Below, piece after piece: positions 6,394 through 17,505 of a stretch of 64,000 bases of DNA (within the stretch, counting starts at the first letter, position 1; the number at the start of each line of letters is the position of its first letter). The DNA is from Pseudomonas persica (GTDB lineage: Bacteria > Pseudomonadota > Gammaproteobacteria > Pseudomonadales > Pseudomonadaceae), in NCBI RefSeq assembly GCF_900291015.1, contig NZ_OLKL01000007.1:35011-99010 (forward strand). The letters are read 5' to 3'. Position numbers and translations under genes: made by a program. The notes under the pieces were generated by a model. The model was not told where the DNA came from, ran no database searches, and saw only the letters and a list, made by a program, of their open reading frames with translations.

Positions 6394-9300
6394 ACGAGGG
6401 TTTCGCACCTGTGCCATCTGAAAGATCCGATAGTGCTATGCGAAGAAACGTCGCTGCGAACTCTTCTGGCGGCAGCGGCAGGCTGACGATGTATCCCTGG
6501 ATCTGTTCACACCCTTCAGCCGCCAGGAAGCGCTGCTGTGCCTGATTCTCCACACCCTCGGCAATGATGGTCAGCTGCATGCTGCGGCCCAGGGCGATGA
6601 TCGCGCGGGCGATGGCGGCGTCGTGGGGGTCGTCGGGCAGGCCGCGGATGAACGACTTGTCGATCTTGAGGATGTCCAGCGGCAGGCGCTTGAGGTAGCT
6701 CAGCGATGAATAACCGGTGCCGAAGTCATCGATGGCCAGCTGCACGCCCAGTTTCTTCAGCTGGTACAACACGGCCAGGGCTTCTTCTGCCTGGCTCATG
6801 ATGAAGTTTTCGGTAATCTCCAGCTGCAGGTCGCCGGCCTTGAGTTGGCATTGCTTCAACAGCTGTTCGATGCGTCGGGCCAGGTGCGGGTGGCGCAGCT
6901 GGGCGCCAGCGAGGTTGATCGACAGCGGGCCGAAGGGTTCGTAGTGCAGCTTCCAGGCCTGCATCTGCCGGCAGGCCTGCTCCAGCACCCAGTCGCCGAT
7001 CTGGAGGATGGTGCCGTTATCTTCCGCCAGGTGGATGAAGTGCTCCGGCGGCACCTCACCAAAGGTCGGGTGGCTCCAGCGGATCAGTGCTTCGGCGCCC
7101 ACCAGGCTCTGGGTCTTGAGGCTGAGCTTGGGCTGGAAACACAGGCTCAATTCGTTGCGTTCGATGGCGCGGCGCAGCTCGTGCTCCAGGGCAATGCGTT
7201 CGCTGGCCTGGGCGGTGAGGTCGAGGGTGTAGGCCTCGACGCGGTTGCGGCCCTTGGCCTTGGAGCGGTACATGGCAGCGTCGGCGTTGCGAATCAGTGT
7301 GGAAACGTCGGTGCCGTCCTGTGGATAAAGGCTGATACCGATGCTGGCGCTGGTGAAGAACTCGTGCTCGCCGGCCTGGAACGGCGCGTTGAAGCAGGCC
7401 AGCAGTTTGTTGGCGATGGTGCTGGCGTCACTGGCTTTGTGCAGGCCGGGCAACAGGATGATGAACTCATCACCGCCCAGGCGGGCCACGGTGTCGATGT
7501 CGCGTACCTGCTCCTTCAGGCGCTGGGCGATGCCTTTGAGCAGCAGATCGCCGACCGGGTGGCCGAGGCTGTCGTTGATGTGCTTGAAACGGTCGAGGTC
7601 AAGGAACAGCACCGCGCCCTTGCGGGCGGACAGCTGCGAGCAGGCGAGCGCGGCCTGCAGACGGTTCTCGAACAGGGCGCGATTGGGCAGGCCGGTCAGC
7701 GGGTCGTGGTGGGCCTGGTAGTCGAGCTTGGCCTGGGCATGCTTGAGGCTGGAGATGTCGGCGAACACGGCGACGAAGTGGGTGATCTCGCGCTCGCTGT
7801 TGCGTACGGCGCTGATGGTCAGCCAGCCGGGGTACAGCTCGCCGTTCTTGCGCTTGTTGTAGATCTCGCCTTGCCAGTGGCCTTCATCGGTCAGCTGGTG
7901 CCACATGGCGACATAGAACGCGCTGTCGTGCTGGCCGGAGGCGAGCAGGCGTGGGGTCTGGCCGAGGGCTTCGATCTCGCTGTAGCCGGTGATTTCGCTG
8001 AAGGCGCGGTTGACGGCACTGATGCGCTGGTCGATGTCGGTGATCAGCACGCCTTCGGCGGTGTTCTCGAACACGGTCGCGGCCAGCTGCAGCTTTTCCT
8101 GCATCAGGTGGCGTTCGGTGATGTCGCGGGCGATGGTCAGCATGCAGTCGTCGCCAGCAATCGGCAGCGGCCGTGCAGAGAGCTCGCAGAGGCGAATCTG
8201 CCCATCGCTGCGGCGCAGGTGGCACGTGAAGTCGCGTACGAAGCCGTCGCGGTTGAGCTGGTCGACCAGGCGCTTGCGTTCGTTGAGGTCGACCCAGATG
8301 CCCAGGTCCAGCGAGGTCTGGTCGAGGGTCGGGCTGAGGTCATAGCCAGTGAGGCGGCAGAAGCCCTCGTTCACTTCGAGCAGCAAGCCGTCACTCTGGC
8401 GCGACAGCAGCAGGCCATCGGGCGAGGCGTGGAAGGCCTTGGCGAATTTCTCCTCCGAGGTTTGCAACTGCTCCTGGGTTTTCTTGAGCTGGCTGATGTC
8501 GCGTACCGCTACCACCAGCGCGAGGTTGCCGTCGAGCTCGAAGGTTTCGGCCGAGGTCAGGCCGGTGAACAGTTGGCCGTTGCTGCGGCGGAAGCTCATT
8601 TCCAGGTTGCGGATACCGCCTTGGTGCAGGCGTTCGAGCAGGCGTGGGCCGGTGCCGTCGACGCCCCACAGGTTGAGATCGGTGGCCGTGCGGCCGATGA
8701 CTTGGCCCGGGGTGAGGCCGATCTGTTCTTCGAAGGCCTCGTTCACCTCCAGCAGGCAGCCGTCGCTGTGGCGGGCGATCAGCAGGATGTCGGGGCACTG
8801 CTGGAACACCGAGGCGAACTTCTGCTCGGATAGGCGCAGGGCGTTCTCGGTGCGCTTGGTCTCGCTGATGTCGATCATCAGCCCGCGCATCACCGGTTGG
8901 TGGCCATGCTCGATCATGCTGACGATGTTGCGCACCCACAGTGGCTGACCATCGGCCCGGATCACCCGATAGTCGAGGCTGTGGTCGCGCCCGGCGGCGG
9001 TTTCGCTGTCGCAGTAGGCCTGGGCCCAGAGGGCGTCCTCCGGGTGCAGGATGCTGCGCCAGAAGCCGGGCTTGAGCCAGTCACCCAGTGGGTAGCCGAG
9101 CAGGCCTTCGGCGTGGGGCGAGACGTAGCTGTAGGTGAAGTCGTTGGCGTCGGCCTCCCAGGCGATGGCGGACAGGCTCTCGACCAGGCTGCGATAGTGG
9201 TACTCGCTGCTGCGCAGTTCCTGTTCGAGGGCAATGCGCCGGGAAATTTCCGAACTGAGCCGGCGATTGATGCGGATGACCACTGCCAGCACGGCTATCA

Positions 9301-10132
9301 ATACCAGTACCGCGGGCAGGCCATACATCAGCAGGTCGGACCAGAACATCCGTTGGTCGACCACATTGCCCACCCAGCGTTGCTGGATCTGGCTGACTTC
9401 ACCGCTGCTCATGTCGGCCATCACTTTGTCGAGAATGCCGACCAGCACCTTCTTGTCGCGCGGGACGGCCATGGCCAGCTGGTAGCGGTAGGGTGTTTCG
9501 CCGCTGACGTAGAGGCCGTCGAGCTTGAGCTGGCGCAGGCTCCAGATGCTAGAAGCGAGGTCACCCACCACCGCGTCCACTTCGTCGGTGGCCAGGGCTT
9601 GTAGAGTGGAGCTGACGTTGGGCAGGGCTACCAGGTTGAGGTCTGGATGCTGGGTGCGCAGCAGTTCGTGCGGGGCGTAGTTTTCGACCACGGCAATCTT
9701 CAGGCCGTACAGGTCGTCCAGGTTGCGCGGCTGTGCGCCGCCTTTATGCGCGAGGATGACAATAGGGAAGTCGAGGTACGGCCGGGTGAAGGCCAGATAA
9801 CCTTGGCGCTCGGGGGTGGACATGATGCCGGGCAGCAGGTCGATGCGGCTTTCGCGGGCCTGCGCCAGTACCTCGGTCCAGCTGCTGGGTTCGACCGGTT
9901 TGAGCGTCACCCCCAGGCGTTGCTGGATTGTGGCGATGTAATCGGCGGCCAATCCCTGGTACCGGCCCTCCTGGTCGCGAAACTCGAACGGTGGCCAAGA
10001 GGCGTCTACACCCAGGTTCAGCTGCGGGTGGGCAGCCAACCAGGTTTTCTCCTCGTCTGTCAGGGTCAGGGCGCCGGCCGTTGTGTTCCACAAAACCAGG
10101 AGCAGCAACAGGATGGCCGGCATCGGGTGCAT
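6389..10132 (-). CDS. rmcA: RmcA-like membrane c-di-GMP enzyme (SBP-PAS x4-GGDEF-EAL)
   Basis: The protein has 1247 residues starting at 10132 (MHPMPAILLL), with GAGG seven bases upstream; a longer frame overlaps rpoD's stop and is rejected. Order of parts: signal peptide (1-20), periplasmic bacterial solute-binding type 3 domain (about 25-250), one membrane segment (about 265-285), four PAS domains, a GGDEF domain with intact GGDEF in ARLGGDEFIILL, and an EAL domain with EALIRW, DDFGTGYSSL and AEGVE. Both catalytic signatures are intact, so it could make or degrade c-di-GMP. The architecture and position beside rpoD match P. aeruginosa RmcA (PA0575), a redox-responsive regulator of c-di-GMP and biofilm structure. 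What the periplasmic domain binds is unknown. Confidence 0.92.
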   Translation of the reverse strand: MHPMPAILLLLLVLWNTTAGALTLTDEEKTWLAAHPQLNLGVDASWPPFEFRDQEGRYQGLAADYIATIQQRLGVTLKPVEPSSWTEVLAQARESRIDLLPGIMSTPERQGYLAFTRPYLDFPIVILAHKGGAQPRNLDDLYGLKIAVVENYAPHELLRTQHPDLNLVALPNVSSTLQALATDEVDAVVGDLASSIWSLRQLKLDGLYVSGETPYRYQLAMAVPRDKKVLVGILDKVMADMSSGEVSQIQQRWVGNVVDQRMFWSDLLMYGLPAVLVLIAVLAVVIRINRRLSSEISRRIALEQELRSSEYHYRSLVESLSAIAWEADANDFTYSYVSPHAEGLLGYPLGDWLKPGFWRSILHPEDALWAQAYCDSETAAGRDHSLDYRVIRADGQPLWVRNIVSMIEHGHQPVMRGLMIDISETKRTENALRLSEQKFASVFQQCPDILLIARHSDGCLLEVNEAFEEQIGLTPGQVIGRTATDLNLWGVDGTGPRLLERLHQGGIRNLEMSFRRSNGQLFTGLTSAETFELDGNLALVVAVRDISQLKKTQEQLQTSEEKFAKAFHASPDGLLLSRQSDGLLLEVNEGFCRLTGYDLSPTLDQTSLDLGIWVDLNERKRLVDQLNRDGFVRDFTCHLRRSDGQIRLCELSARPLPIAGDDCMLTIARDITERHLMQEKLQLAATVFENTAEGVLITDIDQRISAVNRAFSEITGYSEIEALGQTPRLLASGQHDSAFYVAMWHQLTDEGHWQGEIYNKRKNGELYPGWLTISAVRNSEREITHFVAVFADISSLKHAQAKLDYQAHHDPLTGLPNRALFENRLQAALACSQLSARKGAVLFLDLDRFKHINDSLGHPVGDLLLKGIAQRLKEQVRDIDTVARLGGDEFIILLPGLHKASDASTIANKLLACFNAPFQAGEHEFFTSASIGISLYPQDGTDVSTLIRNADAAMYRSKAKGRNRVEAYTLDLTAQASERIALEHELRRAIERNELSLCFQPKLSLKTQSLVGAEALIRWSHPTFGEVPPEHFIHLAEDNGTILQIGDWVLEQACRQMQAWKLHYEPFGPLSINLAGAQLRHPHLARRIEQLLKQCQLKAGDLQLEITENFIMSQAEEALAVLYQLKKLGVQLAIDDFGTGYSSLSYLKRLPLDILKIDKSFIRGLPDDPHDAAIARAIIALGRSMQLTIIAEGVENQAQQRFLAAEGCEQIQGYIVSLPLPPEEFAATFLRIALSDLSDGTGAKPSL

Positions 10133-10260
10133 AGCGGCCTCGCATTCAGGGGGTCTGAAATCGAGTGTAGACGGGCATTGCTGCAGGTGTGCGGTGGAAG
10201 GGCGGGCTTTGTGTTCTGGCTGTCGAAAGGGGGGCGGTAATGAGGAAATGGGGCTGCTGC

Positions 10261-10292
10261 GCAGCCCATCGCCGGCAAGCCGGCTCCCACAC
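10261..10292. repeat. Single REP element (GCCGGCAAGCCGGCTCCC type)
   Basis: One copy of the second REP subtype, core ATCGCCGGCAAGCCGGCTCC, sits between rmcA and the rpoD terminator. Unlike the others in this window it lacks a facing partner. Confidence 0.75.
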
Positions 10293-10313
10293 GGATCGCG
10301 CAGGGCCGGAAAG

Positions 10314-10341
10314 AAAAACCCCGGCCTGGGCCGGGGTTTTG
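10314..10341 (-). terminator. rpoD terminator
   Basis: The 12-bp palindrome AAAACCCCGGCC/GGCCGGGGTTTT lies immediately after the rpoD stop and is followed by a T run on the minus strand. It is symmetrical enough to act in both directions. Confidence 0.85.
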
Positions 10342-10344
10342 TCA

Positions 10345-12195
<1,851 letters not shown>

Positions 12196-12262
12196 AACAC
12201 CCTATCCACTGAAGGTCTTGGCGGGCAAAAAACAAGCCGAGGATTATACCCGAGCATGGGCC

Positions 12263-14245
12263 TCACGCGCCAGATGAGGTCGGCGTTTGTGCGGGAACAT
12301 TCCGGCTCAGCAGGGCGAGGAGCTGGGTTTTTTCCTCGCTGGTCAATTCGCTTTGACGTGATTTCCTGAGCAGTTGTTCCAGGCTGCGCTCGCGTTGGCG
12401 GGCAGACAAGCTAGTTATAGTGTCGAAAAACTGTTGTTCAAGGTTGTCGGCCACGATCAGCCATTCCTTTTCCGCCAGGGCCCGCAGCAGGCGCCCCTGT
12501 TCGGTGCCGTGCCAACGTGCGATCAACTGCATTGAGCTTAGCCCAGGATTTTTCTGCGCGGCTTCGATCAGTGCTACCAGCAGCTGGCTGTACAGGTGCT
12601 CTTCGTCAGCGAAGTGGCTGGCATCTTCCACCTTGCCGGCCAGCAGTGGGTGGTGCAGCAGGGTGCGCAGAGCGGCCAGGGTGGGTGGCTCGACCGGGGC
12701 CGGCACGCGTGGTGGCGCTTCATCGCGTTGCTGCCAGGGCTTGCCGCCCTTGCGGTTCTTGTCCCAGGGCTTGTCGCTCCATTGCTTCTTGCCAGCGCCC
12801 TTGTTCGGCTTCCACTCCTGCTCCTGATGAACGGGGGCGTAGTCGTGCTGCGGCATGTCGCCGTAGTCGGGGGTGTAGCTGGCCATGGCGTCGTAGTCGT
12901 AGCCAGGGTCGTAGTCCGGCACGCTGCTGGGGGCCGGGGCGTGTTGCGCCAGTTGCTCGACCAGCTGCGGGTCAAGGCCGGTGATTTCCTTCAGGCGGTT
13001 GCGCATCAGTTGGCGCAGGTTGGCGCCGGGGATCTTTTCGATCAACGGTGCGGCCAGGGTCGCCATGTGCGCCTTGCCTTCCAGCGAGCGCGGGTCGGCT
13101 TCGACGCTTAATTGCTCGAAGAAGTAATCGGCCAGCGGCTGGGCGTGCTGGTTGATGCGGGCCATGAAGGCATCGGTGCCTTCGGCGCGCACCAGGCTGT
13201 CCGGGTCTTCGCCTTCGGGCAGGAACAGGAAGCGCGCGCGGCGGCCGTCCTGCAGGTTCGACAGGGTCGATTCCAGGGCGCGCCAGGCAGCCTTGCGCCC
13301 GGCCTGGTCACCGTCGAAGCAGAACAGCACGCTGGGCACCACGCGAAACAGGCGCTTGAGGTGCTCTTCGCTGGTGGCAGTGCCGAGTGTGGCTACGGCA
13401 TTGCGCAGGCCCTGCTGGGCCAGGGCAATGACGTCCATGTAGCCCTCGACGACGATGATTTCGTCGAGGTTGCGGTTGTGCTTGCGTGCCTCGTACAGGC
13501 CGTACAGTTCCTGGCCCTTGTGGAACACCGGGGTTTCCGGCGAGTTCAGGTACTTGGGTTTGTCGTCGCCGAGTACCCGGCCGCCGAAGGCGATGATGCG
13601 CCCGCGGCTGTCGCGGATCGGGAACATCACCCGGTCGCGGAAACGGTCGTAGCGCTTGCCGCTCTCGGCGTTCTCGATCAGCAGGCCGGCATCGATCATC
13701 ACCTTTTGCTGCAGGCTGTCGGCACCCAGGTGCTTGAGCAGGTTGTCCCAGCCTGGTGGGGCGAAGCCCAGGCCAAAGTCACGGGCGATTTCCCCGGACA
13801 GGCCGCGACCCTTGAGGTACTCCACCGCCGCCTTGCGGGTCGGGTGGTTACGCAGGGCCTGGCGGTAGAACTCCGAGGCGGCGTCCAGCAGCGGGTATAG
13901 CGGCGAATCGGTTGGCTGGCGCGGCTTGTGGTCGCGGCGGCCTTGCTCGCGGGGCACTTCCATGCCGGCGGCGCGGGCCAGTTCCTCGACGGCCTGGGGG
14001 AAGTCCAGGTTGTCGTGGTCCATGACGAAGCCCAGGGCGTTGCCGCCGGCGCCGCAGCCGAAGCAGTAGTAGAACTGCTTGTCGGGGCTGACCGTGAAGG
14101 AAGGGGTCTTTTCCTTGTGGAACGGGCAGCAGGCGGAGTAGTTCTTGCCGGTTTTTTTCAGCTGAACGCGCGAACTCACCACGTCGACGATGTCGAGGCG
14201 GTTGATAAGGTCGTCAATGAAACTCTGGGGAATCAGCCCGGCCAT
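12263..14245 (-). CDS. dnaG: DNA primase
   Basis: The protein has 660 residues from the ATG at 14245 (MAGLIPQSF); an ATG seven codons upstream is in frame but the family starts here. The CHC2 zinc-binding domain shows C40, H43, C61 and C64. The Toprim domain has VVEGYMDVIAL and CFDGDQAGRKAA. The C-terminal DnaB-binding helical region follows a low-complexity linker rich in Asp, Tyr and Pro (about 430-510). It makes RNA primers at the replication fork. It is the middle gene of the rpsU-dnaG-rpoD operon; the weak ribosome site fits the low primase level known for this operon in other bacteria. Confidence 0.98.
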   Translation of the reverse strand: MAGLIPQSFIDDLINRLDIVDVVSSRVQLKKTGKNYSACCPFHKEKTPSFTVSPDKQFYYCFGCGAGGNALGFVMDHDNLDFPQAVEELARAAGMEVPREQGRRDHKPRQPTDSPLYPLLDAASEFYRQALRNHPTRKAAVEYLKGRGLSGEIARDFGLGFAPPGWDNLLKHLGADSLQQKVMIDAGLLIENAESGKRYDRFRDRVMFPIRDSRGRIIAFGGRVLGDDKPKYLNSPETPVFHKGQELYGLYEARKHNRNLDEIIVVEGYMDVIALAQQGLRNAVATLGTATSEEHLKRLFRVVPSVLFCFDGDQAGRKAAWRALESTLSNLQDGRRARFLFLPEGEDPDSLVRAEGTDAFMARINQHAQPLADYFFEQLSVEADPRSLEGKAHMATLAAPLIEKIPGANLRQLMRNRLKEITGLDPQLVEQLAQHAPAPSSVPDYDPGYDYDAMASYTPDYGDMPQHDYAPVHQEQEWKPNKGAGKKQWSDKPWDKNRKGGKPWQQRDEAPPRVPAPVEPPTLAALRTLLHHPLLAGKVEDASHFADEEHLYSQLLVALIEAAQKNPGLSSMQLIARWHGTEQGRLLRALAEKEWLIVADNLEQQFFDTITSLSARQRERSLEQLLRKSRQSELTSEEKTQLLALLSRNVPAQTPTSSGA

Positions 14246-14460
14246 GGCAGTCTCGTCATCTGGCAACTGGCAAGTCTAATCGCTCACGCGCCGAATGGGG
14301 CGAGTGCCGCTTGGGGAAGTGCGAGGGAATGTGTGCTCGTCGCCAGCCCCTGAGGGCCCGTCAGTCGGACGTGCACGTCTGGTCATACAACAAGGAGGAC
14401 CAGCTCTGACGTTTCAGGCAGGTTGCCCATGTGCAGTTCGCGTTAAGCTTGTGCAGGGCC

Positions 14461-14477
14461 TTGAGCTAGCTGCTCAA
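14461..14477 (-). repeat. Small hairpin between rpsU and dnaG
   Basis: TTGAGC and GCTCAA form a 6-bp stem with a 5-nt loop in the rpsU-dnaG gap. There is no T tract. It may add to transcript processing or attenuation here. Confidence 0.35.
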
Positions 14478-14499
14478 GTTTGAGGCTACTACTGCCATC

Positions 14500-14518
14500 G
14501 CCCGGCGGTTAGCCGGGC
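14500..14518 (-). terminator. Possible attenuator hairpin between rpsU and dnaG
   Basis: GCCCGGC and GCCGGGC pair over 7 bp with a 5-base loop, about 30 nt after the rpsU stop. There is no clear T run, so it may be a partial terminator or RNA-processing stem. The E. coli operon has a terminator at the same place that lowers dnaG and rpoD expression relative to rpsU. Confidence 0.45.
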
Positions 14519-14540
14519 AGGGCAGAAGCTTTGCGTTGAA

Positions 14541-14560
14541 CGTCTGTATTAGTACAGACG
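14541..14560 (-). promoter_or_regulatory. Hairpin with the rpsU stop codon in its loop
   Basis: CGTCTGTA and TACAGACG form a perfect 8-bp stem around a 4-base loop. On the mRNA the loop CUAA carries the UAA stop codon of rpsU. It could slow termination or mark a processing site. Confidence 0.5.
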
Positions 14561-14764
14561 AACGGCGCGGCGCTGTTCGCGCTGAACTTTCTTGGCGTGA
14601 CGCTTAACAGCAGCAGCTGCTTTGCGCTTACGCTCGGCGGTCGGCTTCTCGTAAAACTCGCGGCTACGAACTTCAGCCAGTACACCGGCTTTTTCGCAGG
14701 AGCGCTTGAAACGACGCAGAGCTACGTCGAAGGGTTCGTTCTCTTTAACTTTGACGGCTGGCAT
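14549..14764 (-). CDS. rpsU: Small ribosomal subunit protein bS21
   Basis: The 71-residue, highly basic protein matches bS21 along its full length ([21 protein letters not shown], then a Lys/Arg-rich C-terminus ending AVRLY). It joins the 30S subunit and helps translation initiation. It is the first gene of the rpsU-dnaG-rpoD operon, transcribed away from tsaD; the shared 204-bp upstream region must carry promoters for both directions. Confidence 0.98.
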   Translation of the reverse strand: MPAVKVKENEPFDVALRRFKRSCEKAGVLAEVRSREFYEKPTAERKRKAAAAVKRHAKKVQREQRRAVRLY

Positions 14765-14841
14765 CCAGGGCTACCTTAATTCATTACCGGGGTAGACGTG
14801 CTCCTGGCAAAACAAAGGTGTGCTGGAGAACGTCGGTTTTC

Positions 14842-14864
14842 AAGGGTTGCGGATGTTAACCCTT
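14842..14864. promoter_or_regulatory. Dyad in the rpsU/tsaD divergent promoter region
   Basis: AAGGGTT and AACCCTT are separated by 9 bases in the 204-bp region between the divergent genes. It could be an operator or a leader stem. I found no LexA-like CTGT-N8-ACAG site here, unlike the E. coli operon. Confidence 0.3.
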
Positions 14865-14968
14865 AGCAAGCCGGAATGCAAAGCCTCTGATCGAAAACCG
14901 CTGGTCGGCATCCGACACGGGGACTATCATGCGCGGCTTCGAATTCAGCCCCCACAAGGGACGAACCC

Positions 14969-15994
14969 ATGCTAGTACTGGGATTGGAAACATCCTGCGA
15001 CGAAACTGGCGTCGCATTATACGACAGCGAGCGCGGTTTGTTGGCCGACGCGCTGTTCAGCCAGATCGACCTGCACCGTGTGTTCGGCGGTGTGGTGCCA
15101 GAGCTTGCCTCGCGTGACCACGTCAAGCGCATGCTGCCACTCATCCGCCAGGTGCTGGACGAGGCCGGCTGCGTCGCCACCGAGATCGACGCCATCGCCT
15201 ACACCGCCGGCCCGGGCCTGGTCGGTGCATTGCTGGTGGGGGCCTCCTGTGCCCAGGCGCTGGCCTTCGCCTGGGACATCCCGGCGATTGGCGTGCACCA
15301 CATGGAAGGCCACCTGCTGGCGCCCATGCTGGAAGAAAACCCGCCGGAGTTTCCGTTCGTCGCTTTGTTGGTTTCCGGTGGCCACACCCAGCTGGTACGG
15401 GTCGATGGCATCGGTCAGTACGAGCTGCTGGGCGAGAGCCTGGACGACGCCGCCGGTGAAGCGTTCGACAAGACTGCCAAGCTGATCGGCCTGAATTACC
15501 CCGGTGGCCCGGAAATCGCCCGCCTGGCCGAGCGCGGCGTGCCTGGCCGCTTCGTGTTCCCGCGGCCGATGACCGACCGCCCGGGCCTGGAATTCAGCTT
15601 CAGCGGCCTGAAAACCTTTGCCCTGAACACCTGGCAGCAGTGCCGCGATGCCGGCGACGACAGTGAGCAAACCCGTTGCGACCTGTCCCTGGCATTCCAA
15701 CAGGCGGTGGTGGAGACTTTGACCATCAAGTGCAAGCGGGCGCTGAAGCAGACTGGCCTCAAGCGCCTGGTCATTGCCGGTGGTGTCAGCGCCAACAAGG
15801 CTCTGCGCGCGTCCCTCGAGGACATGCTCGGCAGCATCAAGGGCAATGTGTACTACGCACGTCCGCAGTTCTGCACCGACAACGGCGCGATGATCGCCTA
15901 CGCTGGCTGCCAGCGCTTGTTGGCCGGACAGCAGCAGGACCTGGCAATCAGCGTGCAGGCACGCTGGCCAATGGAGCAGTTGCCGCCGGTTTAA
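14969..15994 (+). CDS. tsaD: tRNA N6-threonylcarbamoyltransferase TsaD
   Basis: The 341-residue protein is of the Kae1/Gcp family. The metal-binding motif HHMEGH places H111 and H115, and the phosphate-binding segments include LETSCDETG near the start and VSGGHTQL. With TsaB, TsaC and TsaE it forms the universal t6A37 modification of ANN-reading tRNAs, which would include the tRNA-Ile2 in this window. AAGGGACG precedes the ATG. It is divergent from rpsU and converges on plsY with 3 nt between stops. The old annotation as O-sialoglycoprotein endopeptidase is superseded. Confidence 0.98.
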   Translation: MLVLGLETSCDETGVALYDSERGLLADALFSQIDLHRVFGGVVPELASRDHVKRMLPLIRQVLDEAGCVATEIDAIAYTAGPGLVGALLVGASCAQALAFAWDIPAIGVHHMEGHLLAPMLEENPPEFPFVALLVSGGHTQLVRVDGIGQYELLGESLDDAAGEAFDKTAKLIGLNYPGGPEIARLAERGVPGRFVFPRPMTDRPGLEFSFSGLKTFALNTWQQCRDAGDDSEQTRCDLSLAFQQAVVETLTIKCKRALKQTGLKRLVIAGGVSANKALRASLEDMLGSIKGNVYYARPQFCTDNGAMIAYAGCQRLLAGQQQDLAISVQARWPMEQLPPV

Positions 15995-15997
15995 GCG

Positions 15998-16567
15998 TCA
16001 GAAGTGCCGTTCGCGCCCGGCAAACAGGTCGCGCAGGTTGCTGCGGTGGCGCCACACGATCATCGCCGTCAGCACGGTCATCGGCAGCAGGGCTTCGGGC
16101 TCGCGCCAGGCCAGCAATGGCAGGATCAGCGGTGTGGCGATCAGCGCCGCCAGCGAGCTGGTACGGGTAAGGTAGAAGATCAGCAGCCAGGCGCCGATGG
16201 CCAGCAACGCGGCCGGGAAGTACAGGGCCATGAGCATGCCGGCGGCAGTTGCCACGCCCTTGCCACCCTGGAAGCGGAAATACAGCGGGAACAGGTGGCC
16301 CAGCACCGCGCACACGCCAACCCAGGCCTGCGCGTGCAGGTCCAGCCCGGCAAGGCGGGCGAGCAAAACCGGCAACAGGCCCTTGCACAGGTCGCCAAGC
16401 AGGGTCAGGATCGCCAGTTTGCGGCCTGCCAGGCGTAGCATGTTGGTGGCGCCGGCATTGCCTGAACCGCTGGAACGCGGGTCCGGGCTGCCGGTCAGGC
16501 GGCTGAGGACGATGGCGAAGGACAGCGAGCCGAGCAGGTAGGCGAGCAACGCCAGTAACCAAAACAT
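15998..16567 (-). CDS. plsY: Glycerol-3-phosphate acyltransferase PlsY
   Basis: The 189-residue membrane protein has about five hydrophobic segments and the PlsY motifs [13 protein letters not shown] (about 36-48, the first conserved loop) and [12 protein letters not shown] (about 95-106). It uses acyl-phosphate to acylate glycerol-3-phosphate, the first step of phospholipid synthesis in the inner membrane. It is divergent from folB and convergent with tsaD, a common arrangement in proteobacteria. Confidence 0.96.
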   Translation of the reverse strand: MFWLLALLAYLLGSLSFAIVLSRLTGSPDPRSSGSGNAGATNMLRLAGRKLAILTLLGDLCKGLLPVLLARLAGLDLHAQAWVGVCAVLGHLFPLYFRFQGGKGVATAAGMLMALYFPAALLAIGAWLLIFYLTRTSSLAALIATPLILPLLAWREPEALLPMTVLTAMIVWRHRSNLRDLFAGRERHF

Positions 16568-16641
16568 GCTAACTATTCCGGGCGAGGACGCCCTGATTCT
16601 AACGGCGCCAGTCGCCCTTGTCGTGCTGTGGAGAGAAGTGC

Positions 16642-16998
16642 TTGGACAGAGTGTTCATCGAAGGCCTGGAAGTCGATACCGTCATCGGTGCCTATGACTG
16701 GGAGCGGGATATTCGCCAGTGCTTGCGCCTGGACCTGAGCTTTGCCTGGGACAACCGCCCGGCTGCGGCCGGTGACGACCTGAGCCTGGCGCTGGACTAT
16801 GCCAGTGTGTCGGCGCGCATCCAGGCGTTTGCCGAACAGGCCCGTTTCGAGTTGGTGGAAACCTTCGCCGAGCGCCTGGTGGCGACGTTGATGGAAGAGT
16901 TCCATATCCCGTGGGTGCGGTTGAAGCTGACCAAGCCGGGTGCGGTGCCTGCGGCCCGTGGTGGTGTCGGCGTGGAGATCGAGCGCGGATGTCTCTAA
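16642..16998 (+). CDS. folB: Dihydroneopterin aldolase (TTG start)
   Basis: The 118-residue protein has the FolB fold signatures [20 protein letters not shown] near the start and a [19 protein letters not shown]-terminus. It cleaves 7,8-dihydroneopterin to 6-hydroxymethyl-dihydropterin and glycolaldehyde in folate synthesis. The likely start is the TTG at 16642: GGAGAG lies just upstream at the right distance and the protein then begins MDRVFIEG. An upstream ATG in frame (16618) would add eight residues (MSCCGEKC) with no family support. Its 3' end overlaps folK by 10 nt. Confidence 0.93.
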   Translation: MDRVFIEGLEVDTVIGAYDWERDIRQCLRLDLSFAWDNRPAAAGDDLSLALDYASVSARIQAFAEQARFELVETFAERLVATLMEEFHIPWVRLKLTKPGAVPAARGGVGVEIERGCL

Positions 16999-17498
16999 GC
17001 ACGGTTTACCTGGGCCTTGGCAGCAACATCGACCGCGAGGCGCACTTGTGCGCCGGGCTCGATGCGTTGGCGGGCATCCTGACCGACATACGCTGTTCGC
17101 CGGCGTTCGAAAGCCAGGCGGTGGGGATCAAGAGCGGGCCGTTCATCAACTTCGTGGTGACCGGGCAGACGGCGTTGCCGTTGATCGAACTGGACCGCCG
17201 GCTGAAGTTCATCGAGGCCGACAATGGCCGCTATGCGCCTGACCGCAGAGGGCTGCCACTGGATATCGACGTGCTGATGTATGACGATTTGCACGGCACG
17301 TTCGATGGGCTGGTGTTGCCTCGGGCCGAGATCCTGAAGAACGCCTTTGTGCTGTGGCCGCTGTCGCTGCTGGCGCCGGAGCTGGTGCACCCGGGGGTAG
17401 GCAAGACGATGGCGCAGTTGTGGCAGGAGGCGCGAATCGATCAGGTGTTGGCGCCGGTTGCCTTTGAGTGGCGTGGGTTGCAGCTGACTCCAGCTTGA
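16989..17498 (+). CDS. folK: HPPK-family protein (FolK), divergent signature
   Basis: The 169-residue protein begins with YLGLGSNI, the hallmark of 6-hydroxymethyl-dihydropterin pyrophosphokinase, and keeps the metal-binding aspartates D92 and D94 in LDIDVLMYDD. The usual signature (G-P-R-x-x-D-[LIV]-D) is altered: the arginines are at 86-87, two to three residues further from D92, and the tryptophan that normally precedes it is missing. The C-terminal FVLWPLSLLAPELVHP is typical. The ATG at 16989 overlaps folB; a longer in-frame start lies inside folB. It forms a two-gene unit with folB. It may be a normal FolK variant or a paralogue with a shifted pterin substrate. Confidence 0.87.
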   Translation: MSLSTVYLGLGSNIDREAHLCAGLDALAGILTDIRCSPAFESQAVGIKSGPFINFVVTGQTALPLIELDRRLKFIEADNGRYAPDRRGLPLDIDVLMYDDLHGTFDGLVLPRAEILKNAFVLWPLSLLAPELVHPGVGKTMAQLWQEARIDQVLAPVAFEWRGLQLTPA

Positions 17499-17505
17499 AC
17501 CGGTG

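Noticed and set aside
6845..8833. 662-residue plus-strand open frame antisense to rmcA
   Set aside because: Valine- and glycine-rich mirror of the PAS/GGDEF/EAL coding strand; no domain of its own.
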